Positions 35,112 through 44,267 of a DNA stretch of 64,000 bases are shown here, in pieces. Both the position numbers and the translations under genes were made by a program. The stretch lies in assembly GCF_017741815.1 (NCBI RefSeq), contig NZ_JAGHMF010000034.1:1-64000 (forward strand). Reading direction: 5' to 3'. This DNA comes from Rhizobium sp. 16-488-2b. GTDB taxonomy: Bacteria > Pseudomonadota > Alphaproteobacteria > Rhizobiales > Rhizobiaceae. Position 1 is the first letter of the stretch; the number at the start of each line of letters is the position of its first letter. Under the pieces are notes generated by a model. That model ran no database searches, was not told where the DNA came from, and was given only the letters and a program-made list of their open reading frames with translations.

Positions 35112-36728
35112 ATGTCAGATTTTATGCGCATGTCGCGACGCGACCTGCTGAGCACCAGTGGTCGTGCCTTGGCCTTGACTGCCGCCGCGGGGATTGCACC
35201 CCAGTTCATCAGGCCTGGCCGCGCTTATGCCGCCGACGCACTCGCGCCGGGTATGATCGGCGGTCCTACAGGTTTTGACGGCGCCGAACGCTATCAGTAT
35301 GGACCCGATACGCCGGAAGGGCGCGCGATCGAGGCCGTGAAGGCACTGAAGGGATCTGGCAAGGCGCCGGCCAAGATCGTGCTCGGTCTGTCGGACGGCT
35401 CGATCGGCCAGCTGACAAAGCCCTTCCCGGCGGGCGCTCCTTCCATCAAGGATCTTTGGGAAAAGGAGACAGGCATCGTTCTTGACGTGGTCGGCGTACC
35501 AAACGGCCAGGAATTCACCAAGACGATGCAGGATATCTCCACCAAAGGCGGCGCCTTCGACATCTATGCGGTCGAGTGGAACCGCCTCGGCGATCTCGCA
35601 GAAACGGGCGGCATCATCAAGATGGACGATTTCGTCGCCCAGTACAAACCGGAATGGGACGACCCGCAGCGCGGATACGTCAATGGCAAAGCCGGCGTAT
35701 CGCTGCTTAACCAGTATCGCGGATCGACTTACGGTGTATCGCTCGATGGAGACTTCCAGACCTGGAACTATCGTACGGATCTGTTCAACGACGAGACCGA
35801 AAAGAAGGCTTTTGCCGACAAGCACGGCTATGCGCTCGCGCCACCGCGCACCTTTAAGCAACTGGACGAGATTGCGGCCTTCTTCCATCGGCCGGACAAG
35901 GGGCTCTTCGGCTGCACCGATCTTCGAAACCAGGGATGGGGTTATACCAACTGGTATCAGCGCTTCACCTCGATGGCCTCGCCGAACCAGTACCTATTCA
36001 GTGACGATGGCAAGCCGCTGATCAACTCGGATGCCGGCTATCAGGCAACGCAGGAATATGTGGACGCACTGGCCTATCATTCGCCCGATGCCGTCTCTTG
36101 GGGTTGGCCGGAGCAATACGGCAACTTCGCGAGCGGCGGGGCGGCCATGACATGCGCCTTTTCGAACCTGCCGAAGTTTCTAGATAACAAAGCCAATGAG
36201 GGCTCGAAGATCACCGGCAAGATTGGCTCAATGCTGCCGCCCGGTCGTGAAATCGATGGGCACCTGGTACGCCGTTCCGTCCTATGGCTCAATCTGTCGG
36301 CTTCGATCTCGTCACAGAGCAAGAGCCCGGAGATCTGTTATCTGCTACTGCAGTGGCTCGGTTCAAGTCGGATCTATTCGTGGATGACGGCAAATCCGGG
36401 CGGCTACTTCGACCCGTTCCAGCTAGCCAACTTCGCTGATCCGCTGGTTCGCGATACCTACCACGCCTATCACATGGACGTCGTGCGTGAGACCGTCAGC
36501 CGTGTCGTTCCGTCCATAAATTACCCAGGCGCAACGGCCTTCCACAGCGCGCTTGACGAGAACCTTGTCGCAGCGCTCACCAAGGCCAAGACCGTCCAGC
36601 AGGCAATGGCCGACACCGAAAAGCAATGGACGCGCATTGCCCGCCGCGTTGGCGAAGACAAGCTCGTTGAAGCCATTAAGACCAACAAACAGGCCTGGCC
36701 GACCTTGCTGGATCCGCTGGAAAGCTGA
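35112..36728 (+). CDS. ABC substrate-binding protein, family 1 carbohydrate type
   Basis: A large periplasmic binding protein of 538 residues with a twin-arginine signal (SRRDLLSTSGRALALTAAAG, cleavage near AYAAD, residue 41). The class II fold begins with KIVLGLSDGSIGQL and contains WEKETGIVLDVVGVP, YAVEWNRLGDLAETGGI and FASGGAAMTCAFSNLP. It is longer than ordinary sugar-binding proteins (about 420) and close in size to GlpV-type glycerol-binding proteins of rhizobia, whose transporters also use two different ATPases. It heads a five-gene importer (binding protein, two permeases, two ATPases) followed by MocA- and MocC-like enzymes, so its ligand is probably the pathway substrate or a related cyclitol/sugar. 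Confidence 0.87.
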   Translation: MSDFMRMSRRDLLSTSGRALALTAAAGIAPQFIRPGRAYAADALAPGMIGGPTGFDGAERYQYGPDTPEGRAIEAVKALKGSGKAPAKIVLGLSDGSIGQLTKPFPAGAPSIKDLWEKETGIVLDVVGVPNGQEFTKTMQDISTKGGAFDIYAVEWNRLGDLAETGGIIKMDDFVAQYKPEWDDPQRGYVNGKAGVSLLNQYRGSTYGVSLDGDFQTWNYRTDLFNDETEKKAFADKHGYALAPPRTFKQLDEIAAFFHRPDKGLFGCTDLRNQGWGYTNWYQRFTSMASPNQYLFSDDGKPLINSDAGYQATQEYVDALAYHSPDAVSWGWPEQYGNFASGGAAMTCAFSNLPKFLDNKANEGSKITGKIGSMLPPGREIDGHLVRRSVLWLNLSASISSQSKSPEICYLLLQWLGSSRIYSWMTANPGGYFDPFQLANFADPLVRDTYHAYHMDVVRETVSRVVPSINYPGATAFHSALDENLVAALTKAKTVQQAMADTEKQWTRIARRVGEDKLVEAIKTNKQAWPTLLDPLES

Positions 36729-36742
36729 CGACCAGGCGCCGG

Positions 36743-36768
36743 ATGTGCGGGCACGTATGCCCGCACAT
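36743..36768 (+). other. Hairpin between binding-protein and permease genes
   Basis: Perfect 11-bp arms (ATGTGCGGGCA and its complement) enclose the tetraloop CGTA, 14 nt after the binding-protein stop and followed by TTAATC. Probably an RNA-stabilising or attenuating hairpin within the operon. Confidence 0.75.
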
Positions 36769-36797
36769 TTAATCATCCAGTCTCGATCGTGGTTGCC

Positions 36798-37658
36798 ATG
36801 AACCGTTCGCTGCCTTTTGAAATCTTCCGCTACTGCGTGATCCTTGCTGCTCTGGCTGTCACGCTTGTGCCGACCGTGTGGATGGCCTCGATGGCGTTCA
36901 AGCCGATTGCCGAGTGGTCGGCCAGCGGTGCGGATTTGACATGGTGGCCAAGGAACCCGACGCTCGACAATTTCCGCTTCATCTTCGGCACCTCGACAAC
37001 GGATCTCATCGTCGCCCTGGATCGCACCGCCGCCAAGCCGATCGTCGCATCCCTGCTGTCTGCAATCTTCGGAACGCTGATTGCCATGGTCTGCGGCACC
37101 TCGGCCGCCTACGGACTGTCCCGCTTCGGATCCGGGCAGAACCTTCCGCTCGCGCTCATCCAACTGCGGCTCTTTCCGCCCATGGCCGTCATGATCCCTG
37201 TCATGATCATGTGGGCCTTTTTCGGCATGATCGATACCTGGTGGGGTCTTTCACTGATCTACGGTATCGTCACGCTGCCCTTTGCATTCTGGCTGATGAA
37301 GACATTTTTCGACGACATGCCGCGCGAGATCGAGGATGCCGCGCTTGTCGAGGGTTGCACGCGGATGCGCGTCTTCATCAAGATCACGTTGCCGATGATG
37401 CGTCCAGCGCTTGCCAGTTCAGCGCTTTTCGTCTTCATCCTGAATTGGTCTGACTATCTCATTTCGCTGCTCCTGACGACGCGCGAATGGGTGACCATTC
37501 CCGTCTATATGGCCTCACTCTCGTCGTCGATGACGGGGCAGCTCTACGGCGCCAAGGCCGCCCTTGGCCTGATTGCCGCCGTTCCGCCCGTTGTCATGGG
37601 GATCGCCATCCAGCGCCATCTTGTTCGTGGGCTGACTTTTGGAGCTCTCAAGCAATGA
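36798..37658 (+). CDS. Carbohydrate ABC permease, MalG type
   Basis: Inner-membrane subunit of 286 residues with six helices. It starts with FEIFRYCVILAALAVTLVPT and has the EAA loop EIEDAALVEGCTRMRVFIKI preceding LPMMRPALASSALFVF. ATG 36798 is chosen; a GTG nine bases upstream is also possible and neither has a strong ribosome site. The stop overlaps the next permease gene by 4 nt (ATGA). Confidence 0.88.
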   Translation: MNRSLPFEIFRYCVILAALAVTLVPTVWMASMAFKPIAEWSASGADLTWWPRNPTLDNFRFIFGTSTTDLIVALDRTAAKPIVASLLSAIFGTLIAMVCGTSAAYGLSRFGSGQNLPLALIQLRLFPPMAVMIPVMIMWAFFGMIDTWWGLSLIYGIVTLPFAFWLMKTFFDDMPREIEDAALVEGCTRMRVFIKITLPMMRPALASSALFVFILNWSDYLISLLLTTREWVTIPVYMASLSSSMTGQLYGAKAALGLIAAVPPVVMGIAIQRHLVRGLTFGALKQ

Positions 37659-38611
37659 GTGCGGTTGCAACCGAAAAGAAGCTGCCCATCGCCGCGCAGG
37701 AGACATCCGATGGCGCGCCCGAGACGCGCAGGCTGGGTCTCCTTTTGACGCTACCAGCGCAGGTACTCGTGCTGTTTATCGCGCTTTTTCCGCTGCTTAT
37801 GCAGCTCTACATCAGCATGACAGACTGGTCGCCGCTCGATGGCGTCGGCTGGTGGCAAGCCTGGCAGTCCTGGAACAGCTTCGCAAACTATACCGATCTC
37901 GCCGTTGACGGTCGCTTCTGGAGCGCGCTCGGGCGCACCGCGCTGATCATGGTCATTTGCGTGCCGGTCGAATTCCTTATTGGGCTAGGGCTTGCCATCC
38001 TGTTCATCGACAACTTCCCGGGAAAGCGGTTGTTCTACTCCATCATGCTGATCCCAATGATGGTCGTGCCGGCTGTCGCCGGCTACATGTTTTTCATGCT
38101 GTTTCAGTCGGGCGGGCCAATAAACAATATCCTCTCGGCTCTGACGGGAACGCCGATCACGCTTGCCTGGCTATCGAGCCCGACAACTGCATTGATCGCG
38201 GTCATGGTCGCCGATATCTGGCAATGGACGCCCTTGATGTTTCTCATCCTTCTTGCAGGTCTTGTCGGCGTTCCCGAAGACCAGATGCGCGCGGCAACCC
38301 TGCTCGGCGCTTCCCGGGCCCAGCGTTTCCGCACGATCGTCTTTCCGAAGATGAAGACAATCATCATCATCGCCTTGGCAATCCGCGTCATCGAGAACTT
38401 CAAGATCTTCGATACGCTTTACATCATGACCGGTGGCGGGCCCGGTGTCGCGACCGAAACCATCTCCGTCTACATCTACAAGGTCACGCAGCAGGACCTG
38501 ATCTGGGGCTATGTCGCCGCGATCGCCCTTGCCATCCTCTTTGTCCTCTCGATCCTCGTTGCCTTCGCCATTGGGCGGATGAACGCCACCAGGAAGGAGC
38601 GCGTTGCGTGA
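37655..38611 (+). CDS. Carbohydrate ABC permease, MalF type
   Basis: Inner-membrane subunit of 318 residues. A polar N-terminus of about 25 residues precedes the first helix (TLPAQVLVLFIALFPLLMQL). The EAA loop reads MRAATLLGASRAQRFRTIVF before PKMKTIIIIALAIR. ATG 37655 lies inside the MalG-type stop; longer in-frame starts would sit within that gene. The stop overlaps the next gene's GTG start (GTGA). Confidence 0.9.
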   Translation: MSAVATEKKLPIAAQETSDGAPETRRLGLLLTLPAQVLVLFIALFPLLMQLYISMTDWSPLDGVGWWQAWQSWNSFANYTDLAVDGRFWSALGRTALIMVICVPVEFLIGLGLAILFIDNFPGKRLFYSIMLIPMMVVPAVAGYMFFMLFQSGGPINNILSALTGTPITLAWLSSPTTALIAVMVADIWQWTPLMFLILLAGLVGVPEDQMRAATLLGASRAQRFRTIVFPKMKTIIIIALAIRVIENFKIFDTLYIMTGGGPGVATETISVYIYKVTQQDLIWGYVAAIALAILFVLSILVAFAIGRMNATRKERVA

Positions 38612-39702
38612 CAACCATTCATCTAAACAATCTCGTCAAACGCTTCGGGGCGTTCACCGCTCTCAAGGAAATGGAGCTTGAGGTTCGCGACGGCGAGTTC
38701 ATGGCGCTGCTTGGGCCGTCCGGTTGCGGCAAGTCGACGACGATGAACATGATTGCCGGCATGGAAAACCCGTCGCAAGGTCGAATCCTTTTCGACGGCA
38801 CGGACATGAACGGTGTTGCCATGGGGCGACGCGGCGTCGGCTTCGTCTTCCAGAACTATGCGATCTTCACGCACATGAGCGTCTACGACAATCTCGCCTA
38901 TGGGCTGAAGGTACGCGGCGTTGCCTGGGCCGAAATTAACCGGCGCGTCGTGGCCATGGCGGATTTCCTGCAACTGACCCAATTCCTGAAGCAGCCCTCC
39001 GCAAAGCTGTCGGTGAATATTCTCCAGCGACTCGCGATTGGCCGCTCGGCGATCGTTGAACCGGCGATCTTTCTTCTCGATGAACCCTTGTCGAACGTCG
39101 ATGCGGCCTTTCGCGCCGTCATGCGCACCGAGCTCAAGCACCTGCAACGGCAATTCCGGCAGACGATGGTCTATGTCACCCACGACCAGTTGGAAGCGAT
39201 GACCATGGCTGACCGGATCGCTGTCATGGACCACGGCGTGCTGCAGCAGGTCGGCACGCCGCTTGAGGTCTATAACGACCCAATCAATCTCTTCGTCGCC
39301 GATTTTATCGGAGCGCCTGGCATGAACCGCCTCAAAGGCACGCTCGCACAGTCCGATCGTGGGCTCGTGGTCGATCTAGGTCCATCGGGACAGAGTGCGC
39401 CTCTGCCGCCGGAGATCGCCGAGGGCGCCCGGAAAGCGGGCATCAGGGAGGTGGTCTATGGATTTCGTCCGGAGCGCGTTGCCTTTTCGGATCAGGGCGG
39501 GATCGCCATGCAGGTCACCTTCGTCGAGCGCATTGGCGCACGCACGATCGTCCATCTCGGCCTCGGCGAACAGTCGGTCAAGGCCGTGCTCGACAACAAT
39601 GTTGGACTGGTGGCCGGCGAAGTGGCGCATGTCGTGGCCGAGCAAGAGGCCGTGCGGCTCTTTGATGCCGCAAGCGGCACTGCGATTAAGGGGGCGCGCT
39701 GA
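38608..39702 (+). CDS. Carbohydrate ABC ATPase A (UgpC/MalK type) with degenerate signature motif
   Basis: A 364-residue ATPase with a C-terminal TOBE-type regulatory domain (from about 240). Walker A is canonical (GPSGCGKST, 36-44), as are the Q-loop VFQNYAIFTHMSV, Walker B FLLDEP with Glu159, and the switch VTHDQLEAM. The ABC signature, normally LSGGQ, reads LSVNI (134-138). It begins at GTG 38608 with a 4-nt overlap. The next gene encodes a second ATPase with the complementary defect, so the two very probably form a heterodimer with one competent and one degenerate ATP site. Confidence 0.9.
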   Translation: MTTIHLNNLVKRFGAFTALKEMELEVRDGEFMALLGPSGCGKSTTMNMIAGMENPSQGRILFDGTDMNGVAMGRRGVGFVFQNYAIFTHMSVYDNLAYGLKVRGVAWAEINRRVVAMADFLQLTQFLKQPSAKLSVNILQRLAIGRSAIVEPAIFLLDEPLSNVDAAFRAVMRTELKHLQRQFRQTMVYVTHDQLEAMTMADRIAVMDHGVLQQVGTPLEVYNDPINLFVADFIGAPGMNRLKGTLAQSDRGLVVDLGPSGQSAPLPPEIAEGARKAGIREVVYGFRPERVAFSDQGGIAMQVTFVERIGARTIVHLGLGEQSVKAVLDNNVGLVAGEVAHVVAEQEAVRLFDAASGTAIKGAR

Positions 39703-40772
39703 TGGCTGGCATATCCTTTCGAAACGTCTCCAAGACGTACGGCAAGACCATCGCGGTCCGCAATGCGTCCTTCGATATCAAGGCTGGGGAGTTCTTCTGT
39801 TTCTTCGGCCCGCCGCTATCTGGAAAATCGACGATCCTCAAGCTGATCCTCGGGCTCGAAAGACCCGATGAGGGAGAGGTGCTGATCGGCGGAAAGCCGG
39901 TCAACGATGTCTCGCCGGCGGCCCGTAACGTCGCCATGGTGTTTCAGAACCTGGCGCTCTTCCCACACATGAGCGCCGGCGACAATGTTCGGTTCCCGCT
40001 TGTCGAGCGCAAGGTTCCGGAAGCAAAAATCGCGGCGCGTGTCGAGGCTGTGGCCGCTAAGCTGCACATTGCGCACCTGCTTCACAAGCCGCCGGCACAG
40101 CTTTCGGGCGGCGAGCGCCAGCGTGTCGCCATTGCCAGAGCACTGGTGCGCGATCCGGTAGCCTATCTGATGGACGATCCGATTTCCGCGCTTGATGCGA
40201 GGCTTCGCGAAGAGACACGCGTCGAGCTCAAACGCATTCAGAGCGAGCTCGGCCAGACGCTGATCTATGTGACCCACGACCAGGAAGAGGCAATGTCGGT
40301 CGCCGACCGCATGGCGATCATGGAGAACGGCCGCATCCGCCAGATCGGGTCGCCGGTCGAAATCTACGACAGGCCGGCCAGCGAGTATGTTGCGCGCTTG
40401 CTTGGGGCACCGGTCATGAACATCATGTCCGCGGAGTTCACCGACAACGCGGGTGGAGGTCAGCGTTTTGCCCGGGGGACGATCAGCGTGCCTGTGGAGG
40501 TTCTGCCGAAAGCGGTGTCGGCGATCGGCATCAGGCCGGAGGATCTCAAGGTTGCGGCCTGGGCTGATGGTCGGGACGGCGAGCCAGCGCGCGTGTTCGA
40601 GGTCGAGCCGCTCGGAGGCTACACCGTGGTAACGATCGATACGGGCAACCAGAAGCTCAGAGCCTTGATGCGCGGTCAGCCGCGGCTTGCGCCCGATAGT
40701 GCCGTCGCACTGAGTTGTGATCCGGCAAGGATGCACTTCTTCGGGCCAGCGGGCGAGGCGCTGGCTCGATAA
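39702..40772 (+). CDS. Carbohydrate ABC ATPase B (UgpC/MalK type) with altered Walker motifs
   Basis: A 356-residue partner ATPase. The signature is intact (LSGGERQRVAIARAL, 134 onward), but Walker A is GPPLSGKST (36-44) and the catalytic glutamate after Walker B is replaced by Asp159 (YLMDDP). The switch histidine VTHDQEEAM is kept. A TOBE-type regulatory domain follows. Its ATG shares its A with the preceding TGA. In a heterodimer this subunit's intact signature would serve the intact Walker site of ATPase A. Confidence 0.9.
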   Translation: MAGISFRNVSKTYGKTIAVRNASFDIKAGEFFCFFGPPLSGKSTILKLILGLERPDEGEVLIGGKPVNDVSPAARNVAMVFQNLALFPHMSAGDNVRFPLVERKVPEAKIAARVEAVAAKLHIAHLLHKPPAQLSGGERQRVAIARALVRDPVAYLMDDPISALDARLREETRVELKRIQSELGQTLIYVTHDQEEAMSVADRMAIMENGRIRQIGSPVEIYDRPASEYVARLLGAPVMNIMSAEFTDNAGGGQRFARGTISVPVEVLPKAVSAIGIRPEDLKVAAWADGRDGEPARVFEVEPLGGYTVVTIDTGNQKLRALMRGQPRLAPDSAVALSCDPARMHFFGPAGEALAR

Positions 40773-40796
40773 CTGAAAAGGGATTTGGGAGGAAAC

Positions 40797-41891
40797 ATGT
40801 CAGACACAAATGGGTTCACACCGGATCCGCCGATCCGTTTCCGTGACTATCGCATCGGCTGCATCGGAGCCGGCATGATCATGGCGGAGTGTCATCTCGC
40901 CGCATATCACCAAGCCGGCTTCCCGGTCGTTGCCATCGCATCGCGGACGAAGTCGAAGGCGGAGGCTGTCGCCAGACGCTGGGACATTCCGACAGTGCAC
41001 GACACGCCCGAGGCACTGATTGCCGACGAGACTGTCGACATCGTCGATCTTGCCTTCCCCCCGGACCAGCAGCCAGCCCTGATCCGCAAGGCGCTTCAGG
41101 CCCCACACATAAAGGCAATTCTGGCGCAAAAGCCGCTTGCACTTTCGCTCGAAGAAGCGATTGCGCTTAGAGACGAAGCAGCACGGGCAGGAAAGATCCT
41201 CTCGGTCAATCAGAACATGCGCTATGACCAGTCGATGCGCGTCCTCAAGCAGATCCTCGATCGCGGCGATCTCGGCGACGTCGTGATGGCGACGATCGAG
41301 ATGCGCGCCATCCCCCATTGGCAGGGTTTTCTGGAAGGCTATGACCGGCTCACGCTCGCCAATATGAGCGTGCACCACCTCGACGTTCTGCGCTTCTTAC
41401 TCGGTGAGCCCGAGGAAATCACGACCGTCTCGCGTGTGGACCCGAGAACCGCCTTCGCTCACAAAGACGGCATCACCGTCTCGACGATGAAGTTTCCGGG
41501 CAATGTGCTGGCCGTCTCGATGGAAGACGTCTGGGCGGGGCCGCGCGAAGAGGGGTTCGATAGCGACAACTACATCAAATGGCGCGTGGAGGGCGCTGCC
41601 GGTGTCGCTCAAGGCACGATCGGCTGGCCTCATGGCAAGCCATCGACCCTCAGTTACGCATCGAAAACTGCAACCGGCGGCAAGTGGGTGACGCCAAGCT
41701 GGGAGACGATGTGGTTCCCACAGGCCTTCATCGGTGTGATGGAGCAGTTGCAATATGCGATCAAAAGCGGCGAGGCCCCGGCCTTGTCGGTTGCCGACAA
41801 TGTCAGGACCATGGCGCTGGTGGAGGCCGGCTACAGGTCCATGGCAAACGGCCGCGCCGTCAAACTCACCGAAATCTCAATCCAGTCATAG
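40797..41891 (+). CDS. mocA: Gfo/Idh/MocA-family NAD(P)-dependent oxidoreductase
   Basis: A cytoplasmic dehydrogenase of 364 residues acting on cyclitols or sugars. The Rossmann motif is IGCIGAGMIMAECH (near 20-33), and the lysine motif AQKPLALS stands where the family has EKP. The C-terminal alpha/beta domain includes MSVHHLDVLRFLLGEP and NVLAVSMEDVWAGPREEG. ATG 40797 has GGGAGG 5 nt upstream. It follows the importer ATPase gene by 24 nt and precedes the MocC-like gene, the pairing seen in rhizopine (moc) and inositol catabolism. Likely reaction: oxidation of a ring hydroxyl to a keto group. Confidence 0.85.
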   Translation: MSDTNGFTPDPPIRFRDYRIGCIGAGMIMAECHLAAYHQAGFPVVAIASRTKSKAEAVARRWDIPTVHDTPEALIADETVDIVDLAFPPDQQPALIRKALQAPHIKAILAQKPLALSLEEAIALRDEAARAGKILSVNQNMRYDQSMRVLKQILDRGDLGDVVMATIEMRAIPHWQGFLEGYDRLTLANMSVHHLDVLRFLLGEPEEITTVSRVDPRTAFAHKDGITVSTMKFPGNVLAVSMEDVWAGPREEGFDSDNYIKWRVEGAAGVAQGTIGWPHGKPSTLSYASKTATGGKWVTPSWETMWFPQAFIGVMEQLQYAIKSGEAPALSVADNVRTMALVEAGYRSMANGRAVKLTEISIQS

Positions 41892-41913
41892 ATTCCAAGG
41901 GAGGAACAAAATC

Positions 41914-42828
41914 ATGATGCAGACAGGTATATTCACCGGCTATTTCCCCTATGGTCTCGACGAGACCGCCGCCAAGATCCGGGCACTCAATTTCAACACC
42001 GTTCAGCTCGACATGCATTTCAAGGATATCGACCTCTCGGCGGGCCAGATCACCAAGGAAAAATGCGTTCGTATTCGCGAGACATTTCGCGACCACAACC
42101 TGCCCATATCCTGCATGTCCGGCTACACGAACATCATTCATCCTGACAAGGCCGAGCGCGAACGCCGGGTCGGCTATCTCAAGGAGATCATCCGTCACGC
42201 CCAGTATCTTGGCACGCCCTACGTGATCTCGGAGACGGGCACATTCAACACGGAATCGGACTGGGTCCACCACCCGAAGAACAAGACGGAGGAAGGCTTC
42301 GAGGAGTGCCGCAAGGTGATCGCCGATTTGTCGCAGTTCGCCTACGACCATGGTGCGATGTTCCTGCTCGAGACCTATGTGAACAATGTCGTCGGCTCGG
42401 TTGAGGAAACCGTCAGGATGTTCGCCCAGGTCGATCATCCCGGCCTTGGCCTGCTGATGGATCCTACCAACTACTTTGAGACCCACAATATCGATCGTAT
42501 GGATGCGATCTTGAATCAGGTTTTCGATACGCTCTCGGACAAGATCAAGATTGGTCATGCCAAGGATGTGAAGCGCTCAGGCGACGACAAGAGCGAAAAG
42601 CATGCCGATATCGGCGACGAAAATGCTTCCGAGAGCCATACGTTCCGCGGTGTCGGCGAAATCGAGCTGCCGGCTCCCGGTCTCGGCTCGCTGAACTACG
42701 ACCTTTATCTCAAGCGCCTTGCACAGAAGCATCCCAACATCTCGATGATCATCGAACACCTGGATGAATCCGATGTGCCGCGCGCCAAGAAGTTCCTCGA
42801 TGGGAAGCTGCGCGCACAAGGTCTCTGA
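41914..42828 (+). CDS. mocC: Sugar-phosphate isomerase/epimerase-like TIM barrel (MocC/IolE type)
   Basis: A cytoplasmic enzyme of 304 residues of the xylose-isomerase-like superfamily, which includes inosose dehydratase IolE and MocC. Metal-site residues are suggested by ISETGTF, LLETYVNNVVGS, LLMDPTNYFE, KIGHAKDVKRS and IIEHLDESD. ATG 41914 has GGGAGG at a good distance; a second ATG follows at once. Behind a MocA-type dehydrogenase it would isomerise or dehydrate the keto product. It ends the rightward operon; a convergent LacI gene ends 101 nt away. Confidence 0.85.
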   Translation: MMQTGIFTGYFPYGLDETAAKIRALNFNTVQLDMHFKDIDLSAGQITKEKCVRIRETFRDHNLPISCMSGYTNIIHPDKAERERRVGYLKEIIRHAQYLGTPYVISETGTFNTESDWVHHPKNKTEEGFEECRKVIADLSQFAYDHGAMFLLETYVNNVVGSVEETVRMFAQVDHPGLGLLMDPTNYFETHNIDRMDAILNQVFDTLSDKIKIGHAKDVKRSGDDKSEKHADIGDENASESHTFRGVGEIELPAPGLGSLNYDLYLKRLAQKHPNISMIIEHLDESDVPRAKKFLDGKLRAQGL

Positions 42829-42929
42829 TTATGCAGTAGTGCCAAGGGGGGTGGTCGTGGCGAAAGCCATGGCCACGTTTGCGCGTGCGGCTTCATTGGG
42901 GCGCGAACAGCACTTCCGGGCGCCGCAGC

Positions 42930-43952
42930 CTAGAATTCCGGGATGTTTTCTTTGAAAATCACCTGCAGCCGTGGCGGATGGCCTTCGTAGGGCAGGCCGC
43001 GTACTGCGTGGGTGAGGATGTTGAGCGACTCACGCGCTTCGACCCTCGGATTCTGGTCGATCGCGGCATCCATGGTGCCGTCGAGAAGCAGTGGTTTCGT
43101 GTCTTCCGTCGCGTCATGGCCGACAAAGACGATCGAGGACTGGAGATTGCGGTCCTTTAGAGCCTTACCAATCCCCATGCTGCCGGCACCGACATTATAG
43201 ATACCCGCGAGGTCGGGATGTTTCTCCAGAAGGGCAGCCGCCTCGGAATAGGCCCGATCTTGGTCATCCAGCATCTCGCGGATCTCGACGATCTCGATGG
43301 ACTGGAATTCTTCTTTCAGGATGTGGCGGAATCCCATCTCGCGCTCCTCGTGCCCGCGATAGGAAAGCGAACCAGCCAGAAGCGCGACTTTCGCGTTCGG
43401 CCGCGATCCGATGAAGCGGCTGAGCAGATAGCCGGCGAGGCGGCCCGCCGCTCTGTTATCGATCCCGATATAGGCGGTACGAGGCACATGCGATATATCG
43501 GAAACAACGGTCGCAACCTTGACGCCACTTGCAGCCAGCGACCGGATCGCCTCGCGCACAGTCGGATGATCGAGCGCGATGACGCCGACGCCGTCCGTCT
43601 GGCCTTCGAGCTCCCTTAGAGTGCGAGCCAGTGAGTCGGGGCTGAAGCCTTCGATCAACAGGACAGAAACGTCGAGCTCCGGGCGCGCCGCGGCAAGGAT
43701 TTCGATCTGTCGGCGGAACGTCGCGATGAACGCGTTGCTGCCGGCCGGTAACGCAAAATGCAGCCTGATCTTGGCCGAATTGACCACAACAGGACCGCTG
43801 TCGATCTCCGCTGAATAATCAAGCTTCTGTGCTGCGGCAAGAACGACCTGCTTGGTGCGCAGTTTGACGCCGGGCCGGTTGTTCAGGACCCGATCGACCG
43901 TTGCCGGGGACACGCCGGCTTCGCGCGCAATATCTAAAATGGTGGACCGCAA
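42930..43952 (-). CDS. LacI-family regulator of the moc-like locus
   Basis: A repressor of 340 residues. The helix-turn-helix ILDIAREAGVSPATVDRVLNNRPGVK is preceded directly by the proposed start TTG 43952 (AAAGGT 7 nt upstream); ATG 44021 would add 23 residues. The hinge and core include RLHFALPAGSNAFIA, LIEGFSPDSLARTLREL, VATVVSDISHVPRTAYIGIDN and FVGHDATEDTKPLL. The D-R-V-L form of the recognition helix is common in rhizobial sugar/cyclitol regulators. It is divergent from the MocB-like transporter operon, and repeated TTGATG motifs fill the region between them. Confidence 0.85.
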   Translation of the reverse strand: MRSTILDIAREAGVSPATVDRVLNNRPGVKLRTKQVVLAAAQKLDYSAEIDSGPVVVNSAKIRLHFALPAGSNAFIATFRRQIEILAAARPELDVSVLLIEGFSPDSLARTLRELEGQTDGVGVIALDHPTVREAIRSLAASGVKVATVVSDISHVPRTAYIGIDNRAAGRLAGYLLSRFIGSRPNAKVALLAGSLSYRGHEEREMGFRHILKEEFQSIEIVEIREMLDDQDRAYSEAAALLEKHPDLAGIYNVGAGSMGIGKALKDRNLQSSIVFVGHDATEDTKPLLLDGTMDAAIDQNPRVEARESLNILTHAVRGLPYEGHPPRLQVIFKENIPEF

Positions 43953-43994
43953 CCGTGGACCTTTCGATCGCTGCGGCCTCGTTGCAAGGCCATG

Positions 43995-44112
43995 TTGATG
44001 CGAATTGATGCAATGCTCCATTCAATTGGCCACAAACGGTCGGCTGTCAAGTGATGATGTTATGGTGGAATTATCATTTGATGTTTTATGATTTGTTTTG
44101 ATGTTGACATGA
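43995..44112. promoter_or_regulatory. Repeated TTGATG boxes and promoter of the MocB-like transporter operon
   Basis: TTGATG occurs at 43995, 44005 (exactly 10 bp apart, both as TTGATGC), 44078 and 44098. The last is part of TGATGTTGACATGA (44099-44112), nearly the palindrome at 35031-35044. TTGACA (44104-44109) with TATTCC 17 nt on is a plausible promoter. All lie upstream of the binding-protein gene at 44268 and beside the LacI gene. Confidence 0.55.
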
Positions 44113-44267
44113 AGATAAACCATCTTTATTCCTCATGGTGGATATCGTCGCAGGGAGGCGGCGATGTCATTTCCTGGATGGCGAGAAAAACGTCACGGAA
44201 ACGCCGCTCGGAGATTTCCGAAGGATTGCTATCCGGCCCTCGGATCGGCCGGTCGGGAGGAGTCATC

